Positions 1-7,772 are shown, counted from the stretch's first letter. The stretch is 22,011 bases of DNA from an uncultured Blautia sp. (GCA_934424575.1 CAKRXU010000042.1:1-22011), one strand, 5' to 3'. A program made the numbers and translations. Notes: a model not told the origin generated them from the letters alone.

Positions 1-426
1 TCCTGGAAAAACTCTCAGACAGGACGTTACTACTGTGTTCTTTCCAGAGAAATAGTCGACAAGATCCGTGCAACCTGCCTTCCGGGTGCGGGAAATGCGG
101 GTAAATCTGAGAATGCTGCGCTGATCGTAACAACCTTCGTACATGACCGCGCCGGTTTCCAGAAGGATGGCACAGCTGACAATGAACTTGGAAACGGATG
201 GGGATGCTATGACCTTGGTCTGCAGAATGAAAACCTGATCCTCAAGGCAGAAGACCTCGGACTTTCCACTCTGATCATGGGACTCCGTGAATCTGATAAA
301 CTCCGCGAACTCCTTGATATTCCAGATACAGAAACTGTTGTGTCTGTTATCGCAGTCGGCAAGGCAGCCGAATCTCCTGCCCGCCCGCCACGCAAGGAAC
401 TGGATGCGATCGCGAAGTTCTTCTGA
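1..426 (+). CDS. Nitroreductase-family protein, 3' part
   Basis: The reading frame is open from the first base and stops with TGA at 424-426, giving the last 141 residues of a protein whose start lies outside the window. The visible part has the C-terminal half of an FMN-dependent nitroreductase: a GWGCYDLGLQNEN stretch, then EDLGLSTLIMGLRESDKLRELLDIP, where the family packs FMN and the dimer interface, then a VVSVIAVGKA strand and a PPRKELDAIAKFF tail. Such enzymes reduce nitro, quinone or flavin substrates in the cytosol with NAD(P)H; the substrate here cannot be told. It differs from the second nitroreductase at 18039-18560. Confidence is high for the family and low for the substrate. Confidence 0.85.
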   Translation, partial: SWKNSQTGRYYCVLSREIVDKIRATCLPGAGNAGKSENAALIVTTFVHDRAGFQKDGTADNELGNGWGCYDLGLQNENLILKAEDLGLSTLIMGLRESDKLRELLDIPDTETVVSVIAVGKAAESPARPPRKELDAIAKFF

Positions 427-476
427 TTAGCTGCTGTGGACAGCAAATACAAATTTAGCCAATTTTCGACTCTGTA

Positions 477-505
477 TTGTATCTTTTTTGTACATATGAT
501 ACAAT
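477..505 (+). promoter_or_regulatory. Predicted sigma-A promoter of the symporter gene
   Basis: TTGTAT (477-482) and TACAAT (500-505) are separated by 17 bases; an overlapping TATGAT lies at 495-500. The start of transcription would be near 512. This places the intrinsic terminator at 527-560 inside the transcript leader. Confidence 0.55.
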
Positions 506-526
506 GAATTGTCAGGTGATGGCGAT

Positions 527-560
527 AAAGGCATTGCGTTTATTTGTGATGCCTTTTTTT
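527..560 (+). terminator. Intrinsic terminator in the leader of the symporter gene
   Basis: AAAGGCAT (527-534) pairs perfectly with ATGCCTTT (549-556) across a 14-base loop, and seven T residues follow (554-560). It could simply end the upstream nitroreductase transcript. However, a good promoter at 477-505 lies between that gene and the hairpin, so the hairpin is also in the 5' leader of the symporter mRNA and may attenuate it. Confidence 0.7.
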
Positions 561-604
561 ATACCCGAAACCTGTACAAAAGGGAGAGAAAGAGAGGATT
601 AATA

Positions 605-1837
605 ATGAAAGAAAAGAAAAAAATGTCCCTGGCCATGCAGATTTTTATTGCACTGGTCCTGGCGATCATTGCTGGTCTTCTGATGCAGAGCCATGCCAGC
701 TTCGCCGAATCTTACATCAAACCATTTGGAACGATTTTCCTGAACCTGATCAAGTTTATCGTCGTTCCAATCGTACTGTTTTCCATCATGTGCGGTATCA
801 TCTCCATGAGTGATATCAAGAAGGTCGGATCTATCGGTCTCAAAACAGTTGTTTTTTACCTGTGCACAACTGCATTTGCTGTTACGATCGGTCTTACCGG
901 TGGTAACCTGTTCAAAGGACTGTTTCCTGTAGTCGCTACCACAGATTTGTCCTATGAGGCTGCTGAGGCAACTTCCTTCATGGATACACTGGTAAATATT
1001 TTTCCATCCAACTTTGTTTCCCCGATGGTTGAGGCAAACATGCTCCAGGTTATCGTAATGGCGATCATCCTTGGTTTTGCGATCATCCTCGTCGGTGAGA
1101 AAAACGTCCGCGTTGTAAATGCATTCAATGATCTGAACGAGATCTTTATGAAATGTATGGAAATGATCCTGAAGCTGTCCCCGATCGGTATCTTCTGCCT
1201 GCTGTGTCCTGTTATCGCAGCCAACGGTCCGGCGATCATCGGTTCTCTGGCTATGGTACTTCTCGCTGCTTACATCTGCTATGTTGTACACGCTGTAGTT
1301 GTTTATTCACTGACAGTCGGAACCCTTGGCGGTGTAAGTCCTCTGAAGTTCTTCAAGGGCATGCTCCCGGCGATCATGTTTGCATTCTCCAGTGCTTCTT
1401 CTGTAGGAACCCTGCCGATCAACCTGGAGTGTACTGAGAAACTTGGTGCCAAACGTGAGATCGCATCCTTCGTACTTCCGCTCGGTGCAACCATCAATAT
1501 GGACGGTACCGCGATCTATCAGGGTGTCTGTGCGATCTTTATCGCATCCTGTTACGGAATCCATCTGACACTTTCTCAGATGCTGACTATCGTGCTCACA
1601 GCAACCCTCGCTTCTATCGGAACTGCTGGTGTGCCTGGTGCCGGTATGGTCATGCTTGCGATGGTGCTTACTTCTGTAGGTCTTCCGGTCGATGGTATCG
1701 CACTTGTTGCCGGTGTTGACCGTATCTTTGATATGGGACGTACCACTGTCAACATCACCGGTGATGCTGCCTGCACTATGGTCGTTTCCAACCTGGAAGC
1801 AAAAAAAGATGCCCGCAGAGTAAAAGCTGGAAAATAA
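605..1837 (+). CDS. Dicarboxylate/amino acid:cation symporter (DAACS family)
   Basis: A 410-residue inner-membrane secondary transporter of the GltP/DctA/SstT family (Na+ or H+ coupled uptake of glutamate, aspartate, serine/threonine or C4-dicarboxylates). Visible family signatures in order are the serine-rich hairpin SSASSVGT (262-269), NMDGT in TM7 (298-302) that binds the cation, the GVPGA hairpin tip (342-346), and DRIFDMGRTTVNITGD in TM8 (372-387) with substrate-binding Asp/Arg/Asn. Length is normal. The frame stays open back to 509, but the ATG at 605 has AGAGAGGA six bases upstream and begins a typical MKEKKKMSLAMQ N-terminus, so it is preferred. It is monocistronic, with a leader terminator upstream and a strong terminator downstream. 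The exact substrate is not determined. Confidence 0.93.
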   Translation: MKEKKKMSLAMQIFIALVLAIIAGLLMQSHASFAESYIKPFGTIFLNLIKFIVVPIVLFSIMCGIISMSDIKKVGSIGLKTVVFYLCTTAFAVTIGLTGGNLFKGLFPVVATTDLSYEAAEATSFMDTLVNIFPSNFVSPMVEANMLQVIVMAIILGFAIILVGEKNVRVVNAFNDLNEIFMKCMEMILKLSPIGIFCLLCPVIAANGPAIIGSLAMVLLAAYICYVVHAVVVYSLTVGTLGGVSPLKFFKGMLPAIMFAFSSASSVGTLPINLECTEKLGAKREIASFVLPLGATINMDGTAIYQGVCAIFIASCYGIHLTLSQMLTIVLTATLASIGTAGVPGAGMVMLAMVLTSVGLPVDGIALVAGVDRIFDMGRTTVNITGDAACTMVVSNLEAKKDARRVKAGK

Positions 1838-1875
1838 ACTCTCTGATATTGAAAAATCAAATATCACCTATGCAA

Positions 1876-1920
1876 AAAGCTGCACTCGCCGAGATCATCT
1901 CGGTAAGTGCAGCTTTCTTA
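1876..1920. terminator. Bidirectional intrinsic terminator between symporter and secA
   Basis: AAAGCTGCACT (1876-1886) pairs with AGTGCAGCTTT (1906-1916), with an inner GCCGAG/CTCGG stem. T-rich sequence follows on the plus strand, and a run of five T follows on the minus strand. The two genes converge here, so it can serve both. Confidence 0.85.
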
Positions 1921-1930
1921 TTGCACGCAT

Positions 1931-1963
1931 ATCGGTGGAAGTGCCAGAAGCACCTCCACCGAT
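1931..1963. other. Second stem-loop at the 3' end of secA
   Basis: ATCGGTGGA (1931-1939) pairs with TCCACCGAT (1955-1963), with an inner GTGC/GCAC. It lies 11 bases past the secA stop and has no T-tract on either strand. It is probably a 3'-end stability element placed before the shared terminator. Confidence 0.5.
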
Positions 1964-1974
1964 CATCTGCTCTA

Positions 1975-4551
1975 TTATGCTTTCATTAATTTACGTCCGC
2001 AGCACTGTTTGTATTTCTTGCCGCTTCCGCACGGGCATGGATCGTTCGGATAAACCTTGTCTTCTTTACGCTGAACAGGAGCTTTTGCAGAGGAATCATC
2101 CTTGTTGGTTCCTGTAACCTTGGCAACCTGCTCACGCTCTGCCTTCTGCTCTACATTTACATGATACAGCATACGGACAGTATCTTCCTGGATCGCGCTG
2201 ATCATGTTGTTGAACATCTCGTAAGCACTCATCTTGTACTCAACAACCGGATCTCTCTGGCCATATCCTACAAGACCGATACCCTGACGAAGGATCTCCA
2301 TGTCATCGATGTGATCCATCCACTTGCTGTCGATGCATTTCAGGAGAACGACACGTTCCAGTTCACGAAGCTGCTCTGCTTCCGGGAACTCTGCTTCTTT
2401 GGCTTCGTAGAGTTTGACAGCTTTTTCTTTGATTTCGTGCTTGATCTCATCTTTCTTCCTGCCCTTGACGTCTTCCTTAGTCAAAGCCTTGATCGGGATG
2501 ATCGGGAGCAGTGCTGTGTTGAACTCATCCAGATCCCACTCTTCGGAATCTACATCATCGGAGAAGCACATATCTACAGTGCTGTCTACGATATCCGTAA
2601 TCATCTTGTAGATGGCATCGCGCATGTTCTCTCCATCCAGTACCTGACGACGCTCTGCATAAATGATCTCACGCTGCTCGTTGTTTACCTGGTCGTAATC
2701 GAGAAGGTTTTTACGGATACCGAAGTTGTTGAACTCGATCTTCTCCTGAGCCTTCTGGATCGCATTGGAAAGCATCTTGTGCTCGATCTGCTCATTCTCT
2801 GCAACACCGAGAGATGTAAATACTTTCATCAGTCGCTCAGAACCGAACAGACGCATCAGGTCATCCTCAAGAGAGATGTAGAAACGGGATTCACCCGGAT
2901 CTCCCTGACGACCGGAACGTCCACGGAGCTGGTTATCGATACGTCTGGATTCATGACGCTCTGTACCGATGATCTTGAGACCGCCGGCTTCTCTTGCAAC
3001 ATCATCGAGCTTGATATCGGTACCACGACCTGCCATGTTGGTCGCGATGGTAACGGCACCGGACTGACCTGCCTGTGCAACGATCTCTGCCTCAAGTTCA
3101 TGGAACTTCGCATTCAGGACTTTGTGCGGGATTCCCTCGCGGCGGAGCATCTTGCTGATGAGCTCGGAAGTCTCGATGGTGATCGTACCAACCAGTACCG
3201 GCTGTTTCTTTGCATATGCTTCTTTAACAGCCTCTACGACTGCGTTGAATTTCTCTTTCTTTGTCATGTATACGGCATCTTCGAGGTCTTTACGCTGTAC
3301 CGGTCTGTTAGTCGGGATCTCTACAACGTCCATTCCGTAGATATCACGGAATTCTTTTTCCTCGGTAAGTGCTGTACCGGTCATACCACCCTTCTTGTCA
3401 TACTTGTTGAAGAAGTTCTGGAATGTGATGGTAGCAAGAGTCTTGCTCTCTCTCTTGACCTTAACATGCTCTTTTGCTTCGATCGCCTGATGAAGTCCGT
3501 CAGAATAACGGCGTCCCGGCATGATACGTCCGGTAAACTCATCTACGATCAGGATCTCGTCATCCTTAACTACGTAATCCTGATCCTTGTGCATCAGGTT
3601 GTGTGCACGGAGTGCAAGGATGATATTGTGCTGGATCTCCAGGTTCTCCGGATCTGCCAGGTTCTCGATATTGAAGAATTTCTCAACCTTCTTGACACCC
3701 TGCTCGGTGAGGTTGACGATCTTGTCCTTCTCATTGACAACGAAATCACCGGTCTCGACAACTTCTTCGCCCATGATAGCTGCCATCTTGGTCATCTCAT
3801 GGCTGGCTTCACCACGCTCAAGCTGCTGTGCCAGGATATCGCATACTTCGTAAAGTTTGGTGGATTTGCCGCTCTGTCCGGAAATGATAAGAGGTGTACG
3901 TGCCTCGTCGATCAGGACGGAGTCGATCTCATCGATGATGCAGTAGTGCAAATCTCTCTGTACAAGCTGCTCTTTGTAGATAACCATGTTGTCACGAAGG
4001 TAATCAAATCCAAGTTCGTTGTTTGTTACATAAGTAATGTCGCATCCGTATGCTGCACGGCGCTCTTCCGGTTTCATGTCGTTGAGGACAACGCCTACGG
4101 TCAGTCCGAGGAACTCATGGACTTTACCCATCCACTCAGCATCTCGTTTTGCCAGGTAGTCGTTGACAGTTACGATATGGACACCCTTGCCTTCGAGGGC
4201 ATTCAGGTATGCAGGAAGGGTGGATACGAGGGTCTTACCTTCACCAGTCTTCATCTCTGCGATACGTCCCTGATGGAGAATGACACCACCGATGATCTGT
4301 ACACGGTAATGCTCCATACCAAGAACTCGTTTCGCACCTTCACGAACAACTGCAAAAGCCTCCGGAAGAAGATCATCCAGTGTCTCTCCCTCATCCAGAC
4401 GTTTACGGAATTCTCTGGTCTTGTCTCTCAGCTGTTCATCTGTTAATTTCTGCATTTCCGGGCGAAGAGATTCTGTTTTCTCTACCAGCGGCATGATTCT
4501 CTTTACCTCATGTTCACTACGTGTCCCGAATACTTTTGAAAATATATTCAT
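1975..4551 (-). CDS. secA: Preprotein translocase ATPase SecA
   Basis: An 858-residue protein-export motor that pushes unfolded preproteins through SecYEG using ATP. NBD1 carries Walker A MKTGEGKT (100-107) and the Walker B region IIDEIDSVLIDEARTPLI (205-222). The preprotein-crosslinking domain follows, then NBD2 with TNMAGRGTDIKL and GRSGRQGDPGESRFY, then the helical scaffold and wing domains. The protein ends in the zinc-binding SecB/ribosome-contact tail CPCGSGKKYKQCCG (839-852; Cys 839, 841, 850, 851). Length is typical for Clostridia. The ATG at 4551 has AGGAG upstream. Its start overlaps a possible short upstream ORF by ATGA. It is transcribed alone from a promoter about 150 bases upstream and ends at a shared bidirectional terminator. 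Confidence 0.98.
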   Translation of the reverse strand: MNIFSKVFGTRSEHEVKRIMPLVEKTESLRPEMQKLTDEQLRDKTREFRKRLDEGETLDDLLPEAFAVVREGAKRVLGMEHYRVQIIGGVILHQGRIAEMKTGEGKTLVSTLPAYLNALEGKGVHIVTVNDYLAKRDAEWMGKVHEFLGLTVGVVLNDMKPEERRAAYGCDITYVTNNELGFDYLRDNMVIYKEQLVQRDLHYCIIDEIDSVLIDEARTPLIISGQSGKSTKLYEVCDILAQQLERGEASHEMTKMAAIMGEEVVETGDFVVNEKDKIVNLTEQGVKKVEKFFNIENLADPENLEIQHNIILALRAHNLMHKDQDYVVKDDEILIVDEFTGRIMPGRRYSDGLHQAIEAKEHVKVKRESKTLATITFQNFFNKYDKKGGMTGTALTEEKEFRDIYGMDVVEIPTNRPVQRKDLEDAVYMTKKEKFNAVVEAVKEAYAKKQPVLVGTITIETSELISKMLRREGIPHKVLNAKFHELEAEIVAQAGQSGAVTIATNMAGRGTDIKLDDVAREAGGLKIIGTERHESRRIDNQLRGRSGRQGDPGESRFYISLEDDLMRLFGSERLMKVFTSLGVAENEQIEHKMLSNAIQKAQEKIEFNNFGIRKNLLDYDQVNNEQREIIYAERRQVLDGENMRDAIYKMITDIVDSTVDMCFSDDVDSEEWDLDEFNTALLPIIPIKALTKEDVKGRKKDEIKHEIKEKAVKLYEAKEAEFPEAEQLRELERVVLLKCIDSKWMDHIDDMEILRQGIGLVGYGQRDPVVEYKMSAYEMFNNMISAIQEDTVRMLYHVNVEQKAEREQVAKVTGTNKDDSSAKAPVQRKEDKVYPNDPCPCGSGKKYKQCCGRKLMKA

Positions 4552-4613
4552 ACTTTACTCCTGTTTGTCTTTATTCTTGTTATTCTCTGTATTTCCTGCG
4601 GATGATCCCGCAT
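4548..4613 (-). CDS. Possible 21-codon upstream ORF in the secA leader
   Basis: On the minus strand an ATG at 4613-4611 follows AGAGGTG at about 4-6 bases spacing. It opens 21 codons (peptide begins MRDHPQEIQRITRIKT and is basic and hydrophilic), ending in TGA at 4550-4548. That stop overlaps the secA ATG as ATGA, which would couple translation of the two. The secA Shine-Dalgarno lies inside the last codons of this ORF. No family is recognised, and a short ORF of this size can occur by chance in a 140-nt leader. The peptide lacks the FxxxxWIxxxxGIRAGP-type arrest motif of SecM, so any regulatory role is inference. Confidence 0.3.
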   Translation of the reverse strand: MRDHPQEIQRITRIKTNRSKV

Positions 4614-4696
4614 CTGTCACCTCTGCTCATGGCTTCAAGTCTGCCCGGCAGTCACACGTTATGGTTTACTTAGTACCTTAACGTCACATCTTCTCT

Positions 4697-4725
4697 ATTT
4701 TACCACTTTCACAGGGGGAAAACAA
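4697..4725 (-). promoter_or_regulatory. Predicted secA promoter
   Basis: On the minus strand TTGTTT (4725-4720) and TAAAAT (4702-4697) are separated by 17 bases. Transcription would start near 4690, giving a leader of about 140 nt before secA. The divergent promoter for the NusG-II gene begins 72 bases away. Confidence 0.5.
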
Positions 4726-4797
4726 TGAATTTTTAATAAACAAAATATGTCCAGAATTTTGGTAATTTTTGTCCTGTTCGTTATTGCTAACTTCTGC

Positions 4798-4826
4798 TTG
4801 TCATCGGCGGATAGATATGCTATGAT
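4798..4826 (+). promoter_or_regulatory. Predicted promoter of the NusG-II/Gx operon
   Basis: TTGTCA (4798-4803), 17 bases, TATGAT (4821-4826): close to sigma-A consensus. The start of transcription would be near 4833, about 50 bases before the TTG start codon at 4882. Confidence 0.7.
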
Positions 4827-4881
4827 TGACTTTATATGAGAACTTGTAAATAGCATCTCTCAGAAACTGAGGTATCTGTAT

Positions 4882-5250
4882 TTGAAGAAAAAAGAACTGA
4901 CTTTTATCATTAGTATCGTGGTGTTCGCCCTGGTTCTGTGGGCCGGGATGTATCTGGTCCGTCAGGGGCATTACGGGTCGATCCGGATCACGGTGAATGG
5001 CGAGGAATATGGCACGTATTCTCTTTCGAAAGACCAGGTGATCTCCATCGGTGATACCAATGTATGTGAAATAAAAAACGGCGAGGTCAAAATGATCGAA
5101 GCCGACTGTCCGGACCATCTCTGCCTGAAGCAGAAAGCCGTTGACAGCACCGGCGGAACGATCGTCTGCCTGCCGAACAAAGTTGTGATCGAAGGGGAAA
5201 AGGGCTCCGGTTCCGATGAGACTTCGCCGGAATTTGATACTGTTGTCTGA
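4882..5250 (+). CDS. NusG domain II-containing membrane-anchored protein
   Basis: A 122-residue protein with a basic N-terminus, one transmembrane helix (about 7-27) and an extracytosolic domain of the NusG_II type (Pfam PF07009). Family marks are the central CPDHLC pair (76-81) and IVCLPNKVVI (94-103, Cys 96), so three conserved cysteines may bind metal or form a redox site. The start is TTG, with GAGG nine bases upstream; no upstream ATG fits. The tail after residue 105 is acidic and Gly/Ser-rich. It is followed 30 bases later by the Gx-family gene. This pair recurs next to ApbE and FMN-binding proteins in Firmicutes, as it does here. The biochemical function of the family is not established. 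Confidence 0.85.
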   Translation: MKKKELTFIISIVVFALVLWAGMYLVRQGHYGSIRITVNGEEYGTYSLSKDQVISIGDTNVCEIKNGEVKMIEADCPDHLCLKQKAVDSTGGTIVCLPNKVVIEGEKGSGSDETSPEFDTVV

Positions 5251-5280
5251 CCCTTATTCTACTTTACAAAGGAAAATATT

Positions 5281-5766
5281 ATGAACCAGAAAAAAATTGC
5301 CAATCTAGGGCTGTTTGCCGCAGTTGCGATCATCTTTGGCTATGTGGAATCGCTGATCCCGTTTTTTGCGGGGATCCCGGGGATGAAGCTTGGACTTGCG
5401 AACCTTGCGGTACTTTTTATCCTTGAAAAATATACGTGGAAGGAAGCGGCACTTGTCTCCGCTGTAAGGATCGTTGTGATCGGGTTTATGTTTGGAAACC
5501 TGTTCAGCATCCTCTACAGCCTCGCCGGGGCTGCGCTGAGCCTCACGGTCATGACTTTTATGAAGAAAAAATCCGGCTTCAGCATTCTTGGGATAAGCGT
5601 TGCCGGTGGTGTTTCACATAATATCGGGCAGCTTATCATTGCGGGTCTGATCACGATGACGTCCGGGCTGATCTATTATGCACCGGCGTTGTTGATCTCC
5701 GGGGTAATCACGGGATTGCTGATTGGGACGCTGACAAGTGAGGTTTTGAAGCGAATTCGATTTTAG
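5281..5766 (+). CDS. Gx transporter family / Hpre_diP_synt_I membrane protein
   Basis: A 161-residue protein that is almost entirely hydrophobic, with about five membrane segments. It shows the family signatures GYVESLIPF (20-28), GIPGMKLGLANL (31-42) and VSHNIGQL (111-118). Pfam calls the family heptaprenyl diphosphate synthase component I (PF07456), but its fold resembles ECF-type S components, and neighbours often include ApbE and FMN-binding proteins. A role in moving a flavin or quinone-like cofactor across the membrane is therefore plausible but unproven. AAAGGA lies seven bases before the ATG. Its stop (5764-5766) overlaps the apbE stop on the other strand. Confidence 0.85.
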   Translation: MNQKKIANLGLFAAVAIIFGYVESLIPFFAGIPGMKLGLANLAVLFILEKYTWKEAALVSAVRIVVIGFMFGNLFSILYSLAGAALSLTVMTFMKKKSGFSILGISVAGGVSHNIGQLIIAGLITMTSGLIYYAPALLISGVITGLLIGTLTSEVLKRIRF

Positions 5767-6800
5767 TGTACGGTGTAGGTGTTCTTCATGAGCTCGAAGC
5801 GTTCTTTCATTCCGGAAGTCAGATAGATATTCTTGTCTTCATCCACAAACATTGCATCTGCATCATACTTCTCCAGTAACTCCATTGCATCATCCATTCC
5901 GAGGACAAAACATGCGGTGGAGAGCCCGTCTGCCAGAAGTCCATTGCCGCAGACGATCGTCACGGAATCTAATCCGTTCCATACCGGGTAGCCTGTCTTC
6001 GGATCCAGGATGTGGTGGTAGCGTTTGCCATCTTCCATGAAATATTTCTCATAATCACCAGAGGTAGAAAGGAACTCTCCACCTTCAATCGTGATCGCAC
6101 CGAGGTAATCACCTTCTGTATCTCGCGGGTCAGTGACTGCTACTTTCCATGGGGAGTCGTCCGGTTTCCGACCGTAAGCCATGACACTGCTGCCACCCAG
6201 GTTCAGGATCATTCCATCGACATCTTTCTGGTCTTTGAGAAATTCTGAGATCACATCGCAGCCAATTCCCTTACCAACCGCGCCCAGGTCCAGAGTGGTA
6301 TCCTCTGCCAGGGTGACTTTGTTCCCGTCCAGAGTCACCTTCTGGCAGCCAACATCCTTAAGAAGTGCATCAAGTTCGGACTGTTCCGGCACATGCGGGT
6401 CCTCGCCGTCGATATCCCAGAGACGGATCACCTTGCCAAGTGTCGGATCGAAGGCTCCATTAGAATCGCCGGCAAGCTGCTCGATCTGTGCAAGATAACC
6501 GGCAAGCTCATCGGAAACTTCCGTTGTCTCCCCCGCTGCTGCATTCAGCTTCGAAATCTGGGAGTCCTCATCTGTCCAGGACAGAAGCCCGCTTTCGATC
6601 TCCCGAAGCTTGTTTCCGATTTCTGCATTCAGGTCATCCCCTGTTGTATACAGCGTCTCAGAAACTACGGTATCCATCGCAAAGTCTGTATTTGTATATT
6701 TCTCTGCATCTTTTGCCAGAACCGGCACTGCTCCCATGATTGTACTACAGATCACCATACCTGTCAGTGCACAGGCGATTTTTTTATGAAAATTATGCAT
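5763..6800 (-). CDS. apbE: FAD:protein FMN transferase (ApbE)
   Basis: A 345-residue exported flavin transferase. It cleaves FAD and attaches FMN through a phosphoester to a threonine or serine of [ST]GA[TS] motifs in extracytosolic proteins; five such targets are encoded just upstream in the same direction. Family features are AMDT (41-44), GAFDPT (115-120), DLGAVGKGIGCD (171-182), HHILDPKTGYPV (262-273) and the metal-site loop ADGLSTA (290-296). The N-terminus is a signal sequence with a likely A-x-A cut near VLA-KDA (28-32). Unlike many ApbEs it has no good lipobox. The frame is open to 6842, but the ATG at 6800 has AAAGGAG six bases upstream and leads directly into the signal peptide. It has its own promoter with a dyad over the -35. 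Confidence 0.95.
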   Translation of the reverse strand: MHNFHKKIACALTGMVICSTIMGAVPVLAKDAEKYTNTDFAMDTVVSETLYTTGDDLNAEIGNKLREIESGLLSWTDEDSQISKLNAAAGETTEVSDELAGYLAQIEQLAGDSNGAFDPTLGKVIRLWDIDGEDPHVPEQSELDALLKDVGCQKVTLDGNKVTLAEDTTLDLGAVGKGIGCDVISEFLKDQKDVDGMILNLGGSSVMAYGRKPDDSPWKVAVTDPRDTEGDYLGAITIEGGEFLSTSGDYEKYFMEDGKRYHHILDPKTGYPVWNGLDSVTIVCGNGLLADGLSTACFVLGMDDAMELLEKYDADAMFVDEDKNIYLTSGMKERFELMKNTYTVH

Positions 6801-6824
6801 ATATTTCTCCTTTATAACCGAAAT

Positions 6825-6855
6825 ACGCATCCGCTGTACCATACAACGAATGCGT
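6825..6855 (-). other. Stem-loop in the apbE leader
   Basis: In the minus-strand RNA ACGCAUUCG (6855-6847) pairs with CGGAUGCGU (6833-6825), including one G-U pair that is a mismatch in the plus-strand RNA. This suggests a structure that acts in the apbE leader. No T-tract follows, so it is not a clear terminator. Confidence 0.4.
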
Positions 6856-6871
6856 TTTGATTTTCAATAAT

Positions 6872-6900
6872 ATCTTACCACAGTTTTGTTTTTGCGGCAA
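6872..6900 (-). promoter_or_regulatory. Predicted apbE promoter
   Basis: On the minus strand TTGCCG (6900-6895), 17 bases, TAAGAT (6877-6872). It would let apbE be expressed separately from the four genes upstream, although no clear terminator separates them. Confidence 0.5.
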
Positions 6901-6919
6901 GTTATATATTATTAACTTG
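6898..6919. promoter_or_regulatory. 22-bp dyad overlapping the apbE -35 (GTTA-N8-TAAC)
   Basis: CAAGTTA (6898-6904) is the exact inverse of TAACTTG (6913-6919). The core GTTA-N8-TAAC (6901-6916) has the same 16-bp span as the two dyads around the promoter at 14206-14234. It covers the -35 region of apbE, so it is a candidate operator. Confidence 0.5.
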
Positions 6920-6932
6920 TTACTGTTCACAA

Positions 6933-7772
6933 TCATTTTGAAACAGTAGTATTTTTCTCTCGCTTCACTGGTCCTTTTGAAACTACTGTTTCTTCCTTCG
7001 GGTCTTCCACTTCCTGTCCGATCTGGATATTCTTGCGCGGACAGGTTGCCTCGCATGCATGACAACAGATACATTCGCCGGAAAGAGGAGTATCGCCGTC
7101 GATATCAAGATGAGCCGGGCAGCGTTTCTTGCAGAGTCCGCATTTTGCCGGGCATTTGGAACGGTCCCTTTTAAACAGTGCAGACGGCAGGATCGGCATC
7201 ATTGCGAAGACTGCGCCCATCGGACACAGGAACTGGCAGAAAAAACGCTCCTGCGTGCACATACCGATCAAGATCAGCACAAGTAAGATGATTCCGATCT
7301 TGTAGGAAGCATTCGGCAGCTTCCGCGCTGTCAGCATGGAAAATACATCCCATGGACTCATTCCCTGGAAATTTGAGTACCAGCCGGTCAGAATGGAAAG
7401 AAGGATAAATGCCAGAAGAACGTATTTCACTTTCTGCAGATAACGGACCACTTTTTCCGGATATCCATGTCTGCCTTTTTTATGAAAAACTTTCTGGCGG
7501 ATAAACAGTGTCAGCTCGTACATGACATCTCCCAGGGAGCCAAAGGCACACGCATATCCGCAGAAATGTCTTCCGAACAGTACCGTGATCAGAAGCAGTG
7601 CGCCTGTAACATCAAGGAAGGAGTTCCATGTCACTGGCTGCCCTGCCGCGATCGCCTGAAAAATGGACTTAACTCCCGCAAATGCGGTGGAAAAAAGTGC
7701 CGGCGCCACAATGAAAAATATAAGCTGTATGGCAGCCCGGATCAGACGGACTTTTCTCTGCCTTTTTTTCAT
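6933..7772 (-). CDS. Membrane-bound polyferredoxin (NapH/CcoG-like 4Fe-4S protein)
   Basis: A 279-residue membrane electron carrier with about four transmembrane helices. Two helices carry CxxxC pairs, GRHFCGYACAFG (C71, C75) and FFCQFLCPMG (C179, C183), as in the NapH/NosR/CcoG group. Two 4Fe-4S ferredoxin motifs follow: C207-x3-C211-x2-C214-x3-CP and C234-x2-C237-x2-C240-x3-C244P. The tail is basic and polar with a repeated TVSK. Its ATG shares one base with the TGA of the FMN-binding gene upstream (TGATG), so translation is probably coupled. From context it passes electrons across the membrane to the flavinylated proteins. The cytosolic donor is not encoded in this window. Confidence 0.9.
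   Translation of the reverse strand: MKKRQRKVRLIRAAIQLIFFIVAPALFSTAFAGVKSIFQAIAAGQPVTWNSFLDVTGALLLITVLFGRHFCGYACAFGSLGDVMYELTLFIRQKVFHKKGRHGYPEKVVRYLQKVKYVLLAFILLSILTGWYSNFQGMSPWDVFSMLTARKLPNASYKIGIILLVLILIGMCTQERFFCQFLCPMGAVFAMMPILPSALFKRDRSKCPAKCGLCKKRCPAHLDIDGDTPLSGECICCHACEATCPRKNIQIGQEVEDPKEETVVSKGPVKREKNTTVSK

Noticed and set aside
599..1291. 230-codon minus-strand frame across the symporter gene
   Set aside because: Antisense shadow, with a His/Asp/Arg-rich composition unlike a real protein; the plus strand has all DAACS motifs.
2161..4446. 761-codon open frame on the plus strand across secA
   Set aside because: It is the complement of secA codons. The peptide is a run of hydrophobic and Leu/Asp-rich segments with no family signature, while the minus strand encodes a complete SecA.
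4780..4791. GTTA-TTGC-TAAC dyad near the NusG-II promoter as a fourth operator
   Set aside because: The arms match, but the span is 12 bp instead of 16 and the arms are only four bases long, so it cannot be placed with the three matching dyads.
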